From the NCBI GenBank assembly GCA_949126835.1, contig OX421495.1, forward strand, positions 1,734,552 through 1,798,551: a stretch of DNA of 64,000 nucleotides, read 5' to 3'. Shown here piece after piece: positions 34,501 to 44,254 of this stretch (its first letter is position 1; every line of letters begins with the position of its first letter). Origin of the DNA: Anisus vortex (taxonomy: Eukaryota; Mollusca; Gastropoda; Planorbidae). The translations under genes were made by a program, and so were the position numbers. The notes below the pieces were generated by a model that saw only the letters and a program-made list of their open reading frames with translations, was not told the origin of the DNA and searched no databases.

Positions 34501-37500
34501 TGAAGCCAGGTGGAGGGGTTGAGATAGTGCAAGGTAGAAGGGACAAATAGTAAAATTTGTATTGGGAGAGAAATTTACAGGCAAATTCTCAGCTCTTGCT
34601 AAATTTTCTTCTAAATAATTAAAAAAAAACACTTTTTTAATTATCAATAGTTGATACGTGATTAAAATATTTCAAGGTTGTAAACTCTCTGTTTCTGAAG
34701 AAAAATGGTATCATTTGTAATTATTGTCAAGAAAAGTTTAAAAAATCATGTAATGCAGTAGACAGCCAGTGGAAACAATGTATCAGCATGTGAAAAGATT
34801 TGTTTTACGTAAAACCAAAGTGTTGACAATTTCAAACAGCAAAAAATGGCCATAAATAAATCTATACCGGTATATATATAAAGTAGATTGTGTGTGTGTA
34901 TTCCGATCCTCATTGGTTAATTTAGAGATGTGATCTCACTGTCTCATATTTTACTTTTGCGATCTTGCCTCCAGGCATCTGCCCTCCCTAGCTGAGTGGT
35001 ATGGCGTATTCGACTGCCATGCGGTCGACCTGGGTTCGAGTCCCCACTGAGAACTTTATTTTTCATTTCAATTAATATCACTTTTTTAAAAACGCTTTCC
35101 TAAAATTTTACAGAAAGTAAAATCAAATAAGTTAATTTTATTTTAGACATGCAGGAGACAGGTGTACGATTTTTAGCAAGGGATAGATCCAACATTATGT
35201 TCAATAAAAAAGACCTGTCTATTTTTAACATGATTACAATATTTATTTTAAATTACTTTCCTAAATATTTTCTGTAAATAATAATTATATTTAATGTCAT
35301 TTTTTTCCAGGGCAAGAATTTAGCTTTTACTATAATAAATACATAAAAATTTTCAATTTAAAAGTCTGTTAACTCTGTATTAATCTGTCTTTAGAGTTAT
35401 TAATATTATAAAGTAAAAAGGAACAAAACTTTGTTGCTGTCACCTTTAAGGAATAAATACAATCTCTTTCTCTCCTGAATGTAGGCGTCTAGTGACTGCT
35501 GTAATATAAATACAATCTCTTTCTCTCCTGAATGTAGGCGTCTAGTGACTGCTGTGATATAAATACAATCTCTTTCTCTCCTGAATGTAGGCGTCTAGTG
35601 ACTGCTGTAATATAAATACAATCTCTTTCTCTCCTGAATGTAGGCGTCTAGTGACTGCTGTGATACAGAGGGGAACATTAAAAAGGGGAGACTACCTGAT
35701 AGCTGGTACAGCATGGGCAAAGGTAATGTTTGCGACTAATGTTCACGACAAATGATAGCTTGTTAAAATATGTACTGACCTCTGATCTATATACATGGAT
35801 CGGTGATGCTTATGTATATAGACCTTTTAACCCTTGACCCCGGAAGTCATAGAAACTTTCCATTTGATTGGTTAGTCAGGACATTGTGCAGTGTAATAGA
35901 GACAAAAGGCTCTATGACAAATAATAAAACAACTTTTAACTTTAAAATCAATTGTATTGTTCATTATGGGCTCCATATTGCACATGCTATGTAACAATCA
36001 GCTCAAGATAAAAAAAACAACAACATTTTGTCAGGTGGCTGTTTACAATTAATTTTCTTTGTGTTCCCTAAACCAGGTGCGTGCTATGTTTGATGAGTTT
36101 GGAAACCCATTACAGTCTGCCCCGCCAAGTACGCCAGTGGAAATATTGGGGTTCAGAGAAATACCTTCAGCAGGTGAAGAGTTACTACAGATAAAGACAG
36201 AGGTCAGTGACATTCAAGATGAAAGAAATTGATACTTGTCATTTACAATTAAGATGCTTTGATTTTTTTTATAACTGACTAAAGCTACATTGTATTCTTT
36301 ATAAGTTTCCGCTTCTTCTTTCTGCCCTTTTTTTATTCATATTATAAAAGATGAGAGAGAATAAAAACCCATGCATCTGCTTAGCTGAACTTTAGCAAAG
36401 CCAAACAGTTACTTTCAAATAGGACCAAAAACAACAAAAAATAAACATGAAGCGTTTAGTATACTTTATAAACTTAGTATTAGAATTAAGAGAGTATAAC
36501 TGATTTTTTTATATTCTTCATTCCGATTTATCATCTTTGTGACTATATTGTTCTGTCAAAATGTTTTAAGCAGTTGAATCTTTCCAATTAGTGTATGTCC
36601 CTGAGCAGCTCACTTTAACAAGCATCCCTAAAAAACATGTATTGGAGACTGAAAAAAACACTACAAACAAAATGCATGCTAAATCATGAAATGGTTTTTA
36701 ATATAAAAGAACTCTAATGCTAGTTACTAAATATCTCAGTCAGAGCTGAAGACTGTACTGGCTTGGCGCCAGGAGCAGGAGAAGAAACAGAAACAGGTGG
36801 AAGATTACTCTGTGATTTCCGAGAAGAGGGAAGAGTACTACAAGGACTACAAGACCTCCTTGCTTGCCAGGAGAGACGCTGGCTTCCACAAAACTAAAAG
36901 GAGGGGTCCCAGACCCAAAGAGACTGATACAGAGAGTGAAGAGCTGCATTATGCAATGATTTTGAAAGGTTGGTCACTGTCTCAAATAGTATGTCAATGT
37001 TATCATCAATATCACCTACCGGGGAGTGATAATATCACCAACTTGGGAGCGATTATATCACCAACTGGGGAGCGATTATATCACCAACTGGGGAGCGATA
37101 ATATCGCATTCAACAACTGGGGAGCGATAATATAACATTCAACAGTTGTTTTCCAACTACCCACCCATGGGTTATGGCAGGGGTCAGCAACCTTTTCACT
37201 TTTAATTCATGCAGAGTGCCAACACCTTTAAAGTCATACTGCTCTAGCAGTCAATTTCTCGTAGAAGTGGCCTTAATTGACTTTTTCTGGGTCTTCCGCT
37301 TACCATTTTAAATCGCTAAGCGTGCCATATATTGCTGATCCCTGGATTATGGGATAGGGGAGGGCAGGTGAAGGAAAATATCTGAAGCCAACTTGGGATA
37401 TTGTTGTATATAATATATAGAAATAAATTACCATATATACTCGCGTATAAGTCGCACCGGTGTATAAGTCGCACCCCTAGTTTAGGAATTCTTTTCTTAT

Positions 37501-40500
37501 ATGTTGTCATTGACCCGCGTATAAGTCGCACCCTGACTTTCAGGGGTTACACTGCCTTTTAACTTCTCAAAAAATGCATACCCTTAAACAACAAAAGTTA
37601 CTAATATTCACCCTAATTTGAAAACTTTCCTTAAAAAATAGTTTCAATCGTGCATAATGCAAACATAATCAAATAAAGGCAGCGCTTCATTTATTTTGAA
37701 CAACCTATCAATACAGTCATTAGTCATATGGGAAAGTAAGGTATCTGTTTCTTCATCTAAGTCCGTGTCCCTACTCAAAATACTATCCTATAGTCACACT
37801 ATAGTGGGTCCACACACACACAAAATCTTTTGATGTGCATCATTAGACTAGACTGAGTGGCACCGGTATTCATAGTTGCGCTATACAAGTGATGACCTAA
37901 TTACCATTAACATTGTTTGTAATTATTTCAAAGCTACTGCGCGAACAATATTTAAATAGGGGGGAGTGCTGGTGGCTTCTCTGAGGGTGTGCTGGCTTCG
38001 CCATCGACAATAAGCTGTGCTTTTTTCAACTCATACATGCAACTAAGGAACAATGACACACTTTATTGACATTTCACGCATTTTTTCATAAAGATTTGAA
38101 AAAAAAAAGTTTGAGTGCAGAATGTTTACGAAATGTCTGGAAATGTGTCGATTGGCCGATTGGAAACATTGCTAGGACATGCGGACATGGCGCGCGCGGT
38201 TTTCTCGGTCCTAATCTTAAGCTAGTAGTGTACAAGCTTATACCTATATTATAGGACTAGAGAGGCTTTTACACATTTACGATAATTCTTTCCATAATAT
38301 AATTTGCGTTCAATAGGCCTACAAAAGTGCGCTATTTCAGACTGAGCGGCGCCGGTATTAACCACGCGTTATACAAGTGTCCCAATTCCCATTAACATTG
38401 TCTGTAATGATTACAAACGCGACTGCGACACCGACAATAAGCTGTGTTTTTTTTTCAACTCTTACATGCAACTAATGAAAAATGAAACATACTATTGACA
38501 TTTTACGCATTATTTCTATATAGATAAAAAAAAAAGGTTTGAGTGCCGAATTTTTCCGAAATTTAATGAAATTAGTCGATCGGCCGGCCAATTGTAGTTT
38601 TGGAATCATAGCGCGGTTTTCCCCAGGAATGATACACACGGCCTTATTAGTAGGCTATAACGTATAGTCAGGGGCAATAGGTCATAAATAAAACGCATCT
38701 CAAGCTACGTTTGCGGTCTAGACAGTTTTGTACACATTTACGATTCCTTTCGTACTGTAATTTGCATTTAATAGGCCTATGAAAAAAAAACGCCGCCTTA
38801 AACTTACGCCACGCCTTAAACTTACGCCACGTTTCGGCAAAACAAAATTGGTCCGAAAGTTCAAAAGGAAAGTGGGGGGGGGGGGGGGGGGGGGCAGAAA
38901 AACACTAAAATATTTAGCATTTCAATCAATAGGTTATGAAGGAAACTTTAGAGTAGTGAAGTTTTTTGAACTTTTCAAAAACCATGTCGGGTGTATAAGT
39001 CGCACCCCTACTTTGCGTCAAAAATTTCGGTAAAAAAAGTGCGCCTTATACGCGAGTATATACGGTATATATTTTTGAAGATAACTTAAAATGTGGTTAT
39101 ATTGACCTGTACTGCAATTTTGTAAGTTTTATGTTATCTTGTTAATATATAATATAAAAGAAAACTTGGTATTGAGGAATTAAGTTCATGTAGGCATGTT
39201 TCATTTTCCTAAATGATTCTGTGTTTCGTAAGACTGGATTCATATTGGGGCTGTGTGTTTGCTTCTTTCCAGGTGATGTAGACGGCTCAGTTGAAGCCAT
39301 ACTGGACACGCTAGACACGTACAAGTCTAGAAAATGTCATCTTGACCTTATACATTACGGCGTTGGGGCAGTGACAGAGTCTGACGTTGAAATGGCAGCA
39401 ACGTTCAACGGTAAATGTTAATTTGCTGGTACCTTTTTTTAAGCCGTAGGAATCCATTGCTCCAGCCACTGCTTGATTAGAAATACCCGAGTTATTTTCT
39501 GGGTCTAGAGGAGGTTTCAGGGTCTGCTCATCACTTACATTTCTGGACAAAAGTATAAAAAAAATTGTTGGGTTTTGTGCTGGCCACATTATCCTTTCAC
39601 TTGCTATAGCTAAAGAAGCCAATGAGCCTTGAATCTCACCTGATTATGTGCATTTCTGTTTCCATGTCAACTGCAGGAGATTTGTTTGCTTTCAATGTGA
39701 TGGTGCCTGAGAAAGTGGCCACTTTGGCCAGAACTAATAAGGTTTTGATCAAGAAGCATAACATCATCTACAGACTCTTTGAAGACTTCATAAGCAGCAT
39801 CAACCGAAAACTGCCTAAAGTGGAGGAGCATGTTGTCATGGGTATGAGTTGAAACAAACTTTAGATTAGTCATCTTTAATTAGCAAGATATTTTGTAGCA
39901 GAATTCACAAAAGTTTCAATTCATATTTTTAATGAACTAAGGCTTGTGCATACAAAGACAATTTTAAAAAGGATCCCTGATATATATAAGCATTTATTGT
40001 GATTAGACCAGATTTTTTTTTTGCGTGAAAGGCTAAGTGAGTTTTGATTGATTTCACCAGGAGAAGCAAAAGTTTTGCAAGTGTTCGAGGTGACTTTACC
40101 CAACAAGACCAAGGCCAATGTGGCAGGCTGCAGATGCACCGAAGGCGCCATGTCCAAAAAACTTGGTTTAAAAGTTATGAGGGATGGTGAAATAGTTTAT
40201 ACAGGCAAGTCTTGAAACAGATTTGATTTGTATTATTTCTAGACTATTTCCTATTATATATTCTAGACTTTTTCTATGAATAGACTAGTTTCTACACTGA
40301 CCTAGCACTTACAAACTTTGCATTGTGGGTAAATTTCTTTGTGTTTGTTTGATCCCCAGGTAAAATTGTCTCCTTAAAACATTTTAAAGCTGAGGTGGAT
40401 TCCATAAAGAAGGAACAAGAATGTGGCATCTGCATAGACGACCCCGGCTTTGATTTTCAGCCCCAGGACGTGTTAGCCTGCTATGAAATCAAGATGGTGG

Positions 40501-40532
40501 ATCAAGAGATTGATTGGCAGCCAGGATTTTGA
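25586..40532 (+). CDS. MTIF2: Mitochondrial translation initiation factor IF-2
   Basis: This GTPase brings the initiator tRNA to the mitochondrial small ribosomal subunit. Coding exons: 25586-25795, 26447-26546, 26882-26944, 27480-27588, 28670-28830, 29359-29535, 33655-33704, 33959-34048, 34183-34307, 35644-35722, 36077-36202, 36740-36968, 39273-39410, 39677-39841, 40061-40204, 40360-40532. Phases agree throughout and give 712 aa, near the vertebrate length. G motifs: GHVDHGKT 180-187, GGITQH 204-209, DTPGH 227-231, NKID 281-284, SAL 317-319. Exon 12 gives a charged linker (EEYYKDYK) as in animal IF-2mt. Exon 13 starts domain IF2-C1 ([10 protein letters not shown]), and the end WQPGF is the usual terminus. 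The ATG is the first in frame after a stop at 25529-25531, in an exon whose acceptor is at 25524. Intron 15 is GC-AG. A 53-bp duplication around the exon 10 acceptor is listed separately. Confidence 0.97.
25841..25954. repeat. 38-bp tandem repeat, three copies
   Basis: tacctgtcaaatgtgtaaca is repeated at 25841, 25879 and 25917 in MTIF2 intron 1. The copies are almost identical. Confidence 0.9.
25968..26190 (+). mobile_element. SINE family A copy
   Basis: Contains gactaaccagctctgatggg, ttgacattagttgggacaaa and gctgggcattgtggccatac, ending in gatcgatttggtcctacagg. It lies in MTIF2 intron 1; the head is poorly kept. Confidence 0.65.
27165..27390 (+). mobile_element. Old SINE-like remnant
   Basis: gggctcgagtccctctaaat (B-box-like), a ctggggctggtaggtgaagc block and tgttgtgctggctccacatt recall family A, but the copy is heavily diverged or rearranged. 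It lies in MTIF2 intron 3. Confidence 0.35.
27610..27990. repeat. Irregular minisatellite, about 7 copies, in MTIF2 intron 4
   Basis: The unit of about 50-60 bp contains cttgccttgggatataggct, gccaactagattacttac and tttacttatgtct. The outer copies have gccccatctggg where the middle ones have gccttggg. Confidence 0.85.
28317..28490. mobile_element. 174-bp hAT-type MITE
   Basis: Ends are caggggcgaagcca and its complement, flanked by cgctggta on both sides (28309-28316 and 28491-28498). The inner part is an AT-rich stretch between two C/G-rich blocks (gggctaagccccc). It lies in MTIF2 intron 4. Confidence 0.88.
29735..29800 (-). mobile_element. Short SINE family A fragment
   Basis: agcagtgctcaccagtttcc, ctggctaatggtatacaagg and ggattatatggcc match the 3' part of the family reversed. 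It lies in MTIF2 intron 6, just before the large minisatellite. Confidence 0.45.
29930..33235. repeat. 45/50-bp minisatellite, about 68 copies, in MTIF2 intron 6
   Basis: The unit is acaatgctagactgctgtcc, then actatctgttttctcattga and ccaccac, with an optional extra accac that makes units of 45 or 50 bp. Variants c/t and g/a (gccgtcc, gccatcc, gctgtcc, gccattc) and ttttc/ttcc are shuffled, and blocks of the same variant order recur (for example near 30494 and 31264, 770 bp apart). It keeps several frames open on both strands, but these are by-products of the repeat. Confidence 0.95.
33279..33612. repeat. 56-bp tandem repeat, six copies, in MTIF2 intron 6
   Basis: The unit starts cccaccacaatgctagacta and continues tttgtccaaatatcctaatg, then tactaacatgtccaag. 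Copies start at 33279, 33335, 33391, 33447, 33503 and 33559, almost perfect. Its first part shares ccaccacaatgctagact with the preceding 45/50-bp array. Confidence 0.95.
34988..35050 (+). other. tRNA-like sequence (SINE head or tRNA pseudogene)
   Basis: ctagctgagtggtatggc (A-box-like) and gggttcgagtcccca (B box) lie at tRNA spacing, with a possible stem tcgac/gtcga between them, and a T-rich stretch follows. The loop lacks the T before the anticodon, so it does not look like a working tRNA. It lies in MTIF2 intron 9. Confidence 0.5.
35461..35665 (+). repeat. 53-bp tandem duplication (4 copies) spanning the MTIF2 exon 10 acceptor
   Basis: The unit starts aatctctttctctcctgaat and includes gtag, then the exon start gcgtctagtgactgctgt. 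Copies begin at 35461, 35514, 35567 and 35620. Only the last runs on into the full exon (acceptor at 35643). The first three each carry a complete polypyrimidine tract and AG followed by the same first codons, but then read ata-taa, a stop. Confidence 0.93.
37019..37145. repeat. Short tandem repeat after MTIF2 exon 12
   Basis: About five copies of a 23-30-bp unit, ggggagcgataatatcacca-like, starting about 50 bp after the exon 12 donor. Confidence 0.8.
37178..37344. mobile_element. 167-bp hAT-type MITE
   Basis: Ends caggggtcagcaa and tattgctgatccctg (inverted match), with flanks ggttatgg (37170-37177) and gattatgg (37345-37352) that match in 7 of 8 bases. It lies in MTIF2 intron 12. Confidence 0.75.
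37431..39065. mobile_element. TA-flanked DNA element (pogo/mariner-like), non-autonomous
   Basis: Long inverted ends ccatatatactcgcgtataa/ccgtatatactcgcgtataa, with TA on both sides (37429-37430 and 39066-39067). Subterminal gtataagtcgcacc repeats occur near both ends. The middle holds a diverged tandem duplication of about 500 bp (about 37840-38330 and 38340-38790; both contain caccggtatt-like or gccggtatt sequence, cattaacattgt and tttgagtgc). A G-run is at 38870-38894. No transposase is seen. The superfamily is inferred from the TA target and the end sequence. Confidence 0.7.
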
Positions 40533-41759
40533 AACAATAAAAACAACACAATGTTTTAGTTACTTACAAGTTACAGGTTTAACTATTGTATTGACTTTCT
40601 TGTCTAAATCAAAGGAAAAAGAAAGACTAAGATTGAAAACCAGTCCCATTCAACAATTTATTGACTAGTTAGAAATCACAGACTAAAAAAGCCTTGTTAC
40701 CTTTTCTTTTACAAACATTTTTAACTATTGTTGATTCCATCACAAAATCTAGAACTTACAGAATGGGCAATCTTTGTTTTGAAATTAATCTGGAAAGCTA
40801 TTTAGTCATGGAACAAAACGCCAGTTGTGGTGGCTGTTGATTCATAATCACATTTCTTCTTCATTTTAAAGTCTTTTTGTTTTTTTTATCCTTGTACTTT
40901 CATTTACACAATTTAGACTTTACAATATGCACAACTAATGTGTTGATAACATTTAGCACACATTTATTTGTTCCAAACTGCTGCTGGTACCATGTCAAAA
41001 CATTCTGAATGTTCTAGAGACTATCTTGTGACTTATCATGTTGTCCTGGGAAATTAACTAGTCAGGAATGAGATTTCTCCCTGTGTTAACAAAAGTGTCC
41101 AGATTTTTCCCTTCAAAAAGTTGATGTAATAAAAATACATATTTATAAAACATTTGTAATAAAAAAGGAAAACAAATTTTTCTTGTGAACTGTGTAAGCA
41201 TTTTATTTTCTTTAATTATGTAGAGAATAATTATATTATTGTACATATGAAAGTGGAAGATGATCATAAATTATGCAACAACAAAGGAATGAACAAATTT
41301 TCACACAGCGAACTCTGGGATAGGGGTCAGGAAATGTAATTAGAAAATTTGACAAAGATGATATTGAAAAACTAGGAACTGTATTTTATGCACTACATTG
41401 AGTTGAACAGAAGAAACCTTGAAAGTTTTCCTTCAAGACAGAAATGTTCACCAACTAGTTGAATAACTTAACTTTTATGGTAGTTGCATATTATATAGGC
41501 CTACTATAGCGATGACAATAAAAATATGTATAATTATGTTAAAAAACCTTCCATTGATAACACATGTGTTGTTTATTGAATGCCAAACAATGAATGATAG
41601 CATATAAAGTACTAAGTAGCTTTGTTGTGTAGCAGAATGAGATTAATTCAAAACATACCAGTGGAAGTATTGAGACAAAACTGTATTAAAATCTTTCAAA
41701 TAAAAAAAAACTGATTAAAGGCTCAAAACACTGGAAATCCAGAGAAAATTTTAAAAGTT

Positions 41760-41990
41760 CTGTTGATGACATGGATGAAATAATGGGTTTTGTTGATGAC
41801 ATGAATGAAATAATGGTTTTGTTGATGACATGAATGAAATAATGGTTTTGTTGATGACATGCATGAAATAATGGGTTGTGTTGATGACATGGTTGAAATA
41901 ATGGGTTTTGTTGATGACATGAATGAAATAATGGGTTTTGTTGATGACATGAATGAAATAATGGGTTTTGTTGATGACATGAATGTACAG
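41760..41990. repeat. 30-bp tandem repeat, about 8 copies
   Basis: The unit is tgttgatgacatgaatgaaa with taatgggttt. Small length changes (ggtttt/gggtttt) shift the frame between copies. Confidence 0.88.
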
Positions 41991-42024
41991 TAATAAGGGC
42001 ATACAATAGCATAAATGTTAAGTT

Positions 42025-42295
42025 ATCCCATTGGACAAAATTGATCCATAGGACTGGTGAAGCAGTGTTCACTCACCAGTTTATGTGGCAACGGCCCGAT
42101 CGGGGGATTGTGTGAACAGTACAATGCCCAGTCGCCTTTCCTTTACCTCAAGTTTCGTCCGGTACACATCAGAGCTGGGTAGACTCAGGGACACTCTCCA
42201 GATCGGGAACAAATCCTAGCGTTCACCAGGATTCGAACCCAGGACCTTCGGCATGCCAGCTGAATGCGCTGCCTGATTGACCACTTTGCCCCTAC
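42025..42295 (-). mobile_element. SINE family A copy, nearly complete
   Basis: ccattggacaaaattgatcc, gtacaatgcccagtcgcctt, cagagctgggtagactcagg and caggattcgaacccaggacc appear in the reversed order of the family, ending in the tRNA-like head (ctgattgaccactttgcccc). Confidence 0.7.
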
Positions 42296-42956
42296 AATAG
42301 CATAAGTAATGAGAATCTCACTGAATACACTTCACAAGTACATTGCAAGGGCCCCTAGATAGTGAATTTTCTCTCAGTAATCAACAAACATGCAACCTAG
42401 TTATACAAATGTCTAGGAACTAAAATTAGAAGATCACAAATGGAATGTTTTTACATGCAATACAAAAGCTTACATCAAAAAATCACATTCCACAATATGT
42501 AATAGAAACACACACACAATGAAAGTTTGACAGCTGTAATTAGAAAACATTTCTCCAGAACATTTAGCTTAAATACAGATAAAATGTAGTCTCATTTCTA
42601 TTTTTTTTAGTCTCATTTTAGCTGAGATACTGACTGGTAATGCAAAAAGTTTAAGAACTGGTCTGAACTAGAGTTAATAAATACTTTTGAATATAAATTA
42701 ATATCAAACCAAATTAGTTAGTCCTCAACAAATTTAATAACAATGTAAGAAAAATTATAAAAAGACATTATTTTATAAAATGATCAAAAATACAAAATTG
42801 TATGGTTCAGCAATGAAAACAATGATATAAAAATATTCACAATGATAAAAAAATACAAGCTTTAATCTGCTCCCTAATCTACTTGATAATTCACTGCCTT
42901 ATGCAAATTATATACTTAGTTCAAAAATACATTTTAAAAAAGGTTTTAGCTGAGAT

Positions 42957-43145
42957 GGCATTTTAGGGGATTGTGTGGGCAGCACAAGGCCCAGACGGCT
43001 TTACTTTTCTACCAACTAACATCTGAGATGGGCAGGCTCAATGACAAATTCCACACCTGGGAAAGAATTCTATCCTTCTACAGGTTTAGAATCTGGGACC
43101 ATCAGCATGGCAGCCGAGTGCTCAGTATCCAGACCACGTTGCCTC
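42957..43145 (-). mobile_element. SINE family A copy, diverged
   Basis: gattgtgtgggcagcacaag, tttctaccaactaacatctg and ggcagccgagtgctcagtat fit the family reversed. The core is damaged. Confidence 0.55.
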
Positions 43146-44254
43146 AATTTGAAACTATTTTTTTTTAAATATCTGGCATATCTGAACTTTGTCTGGAACT
43201 GCGGGATTAATCTGTTATATTTATTACTTTCAAGTGTTCAAAAAAGATTTTTATTCTAAAACCAAATGTTCAAAATTAATGCATTAATATTTATAATCGG
43301 CCATAAATGTCAGCAGAATTTTGAGGATGATATAACAAAAGGCCAAAATTATATTTTAAATTAACATCATAATATTATATTTAAATATATTTTTTTACTT
43401 ATTATAACAATATGTCATTAAATAGATCAACCGTTAATTAATACAAATTTAGTTTCATTTCAAACATTTAGTCTCATTTTAAGAAATGGCTAATTGATTT
43501 TCTAATGTTTCAACACTAATGACAAGTACAAAAATAAGTTATACCGGTCGGTAGTTTTTCTCAATGCTGGTTAGTGTTCTCTCCCATTGAGTAAAGAAAC
43601 ACATTTTTTTTTCATTTTGTATAAAGAATAGACACAAATACAGGTCAGTATTCATAAATGTTATGTAATACAATTTAAAATGGGTTTCTGTATACACAGA
43701 ACTTGTGAAATTAACCTGACCAAAAATAACTAAACTAAAGGAACAAGTTACATATTAAACATACAGAGTTAATTACAAAAGTAAAAAAACATCACAAACA
43801 GCATTTTGTTTAGCAAGAATGGTTTAAGCGGTATGGGGTAAAATCTTATTTCTTATCAGTTTATGAGAAACCTACAATTACTTTAAATTATTTCTGCCTA
43901 TCAAACCTAGCCCTTATAAAAATATTGTATTGAGACAGTGGCTCCGTCTGTTGAGAAGAATTTTTGTGTCCCTAAGTTGTCTGCCTTGCATGCATTTAAA
44001 AGAACATGTAATGTTATACAGCCATTTTAATAAAAATTTAGTGTAATGTTACAGCATCAATTGTAATTCTTTTTTAAATATGTAAAACCAGCAGGTATTA
44101 AGTTTTTTTTATACTGTAGCTATAAAAAGCAAAATAAGAAAAAAGAAAATCATTTTCACAACAAAGGGTAAAAGGTCAATAATTGTAGATAGCAGATATT
44201 GTCCCATACTAAAAACAGAACATTTATAATATAAACTATTGTCACATGAAACTC

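Larger units (their letters stand above)
40533..44254. other. Gene-free stretch between MTIF2 and TMX1 (convergent 3' ends)
   Basis: Contains the MTIF2 3' UTR (an AATAAA at 40536-40541 lies directly after the stop, with others later), a 30-bp tandem repeat and two SINE copies, otherwise AT-rich DNA. No coding region is supported. The two genes converge here. Confidence 0.6.

Noticed and set aside
41686..42072. 128-codon His/Asn-rich frame on the - strand
   Set aside because: Comes from the 30-bp tandem repeat at 41760-41990.
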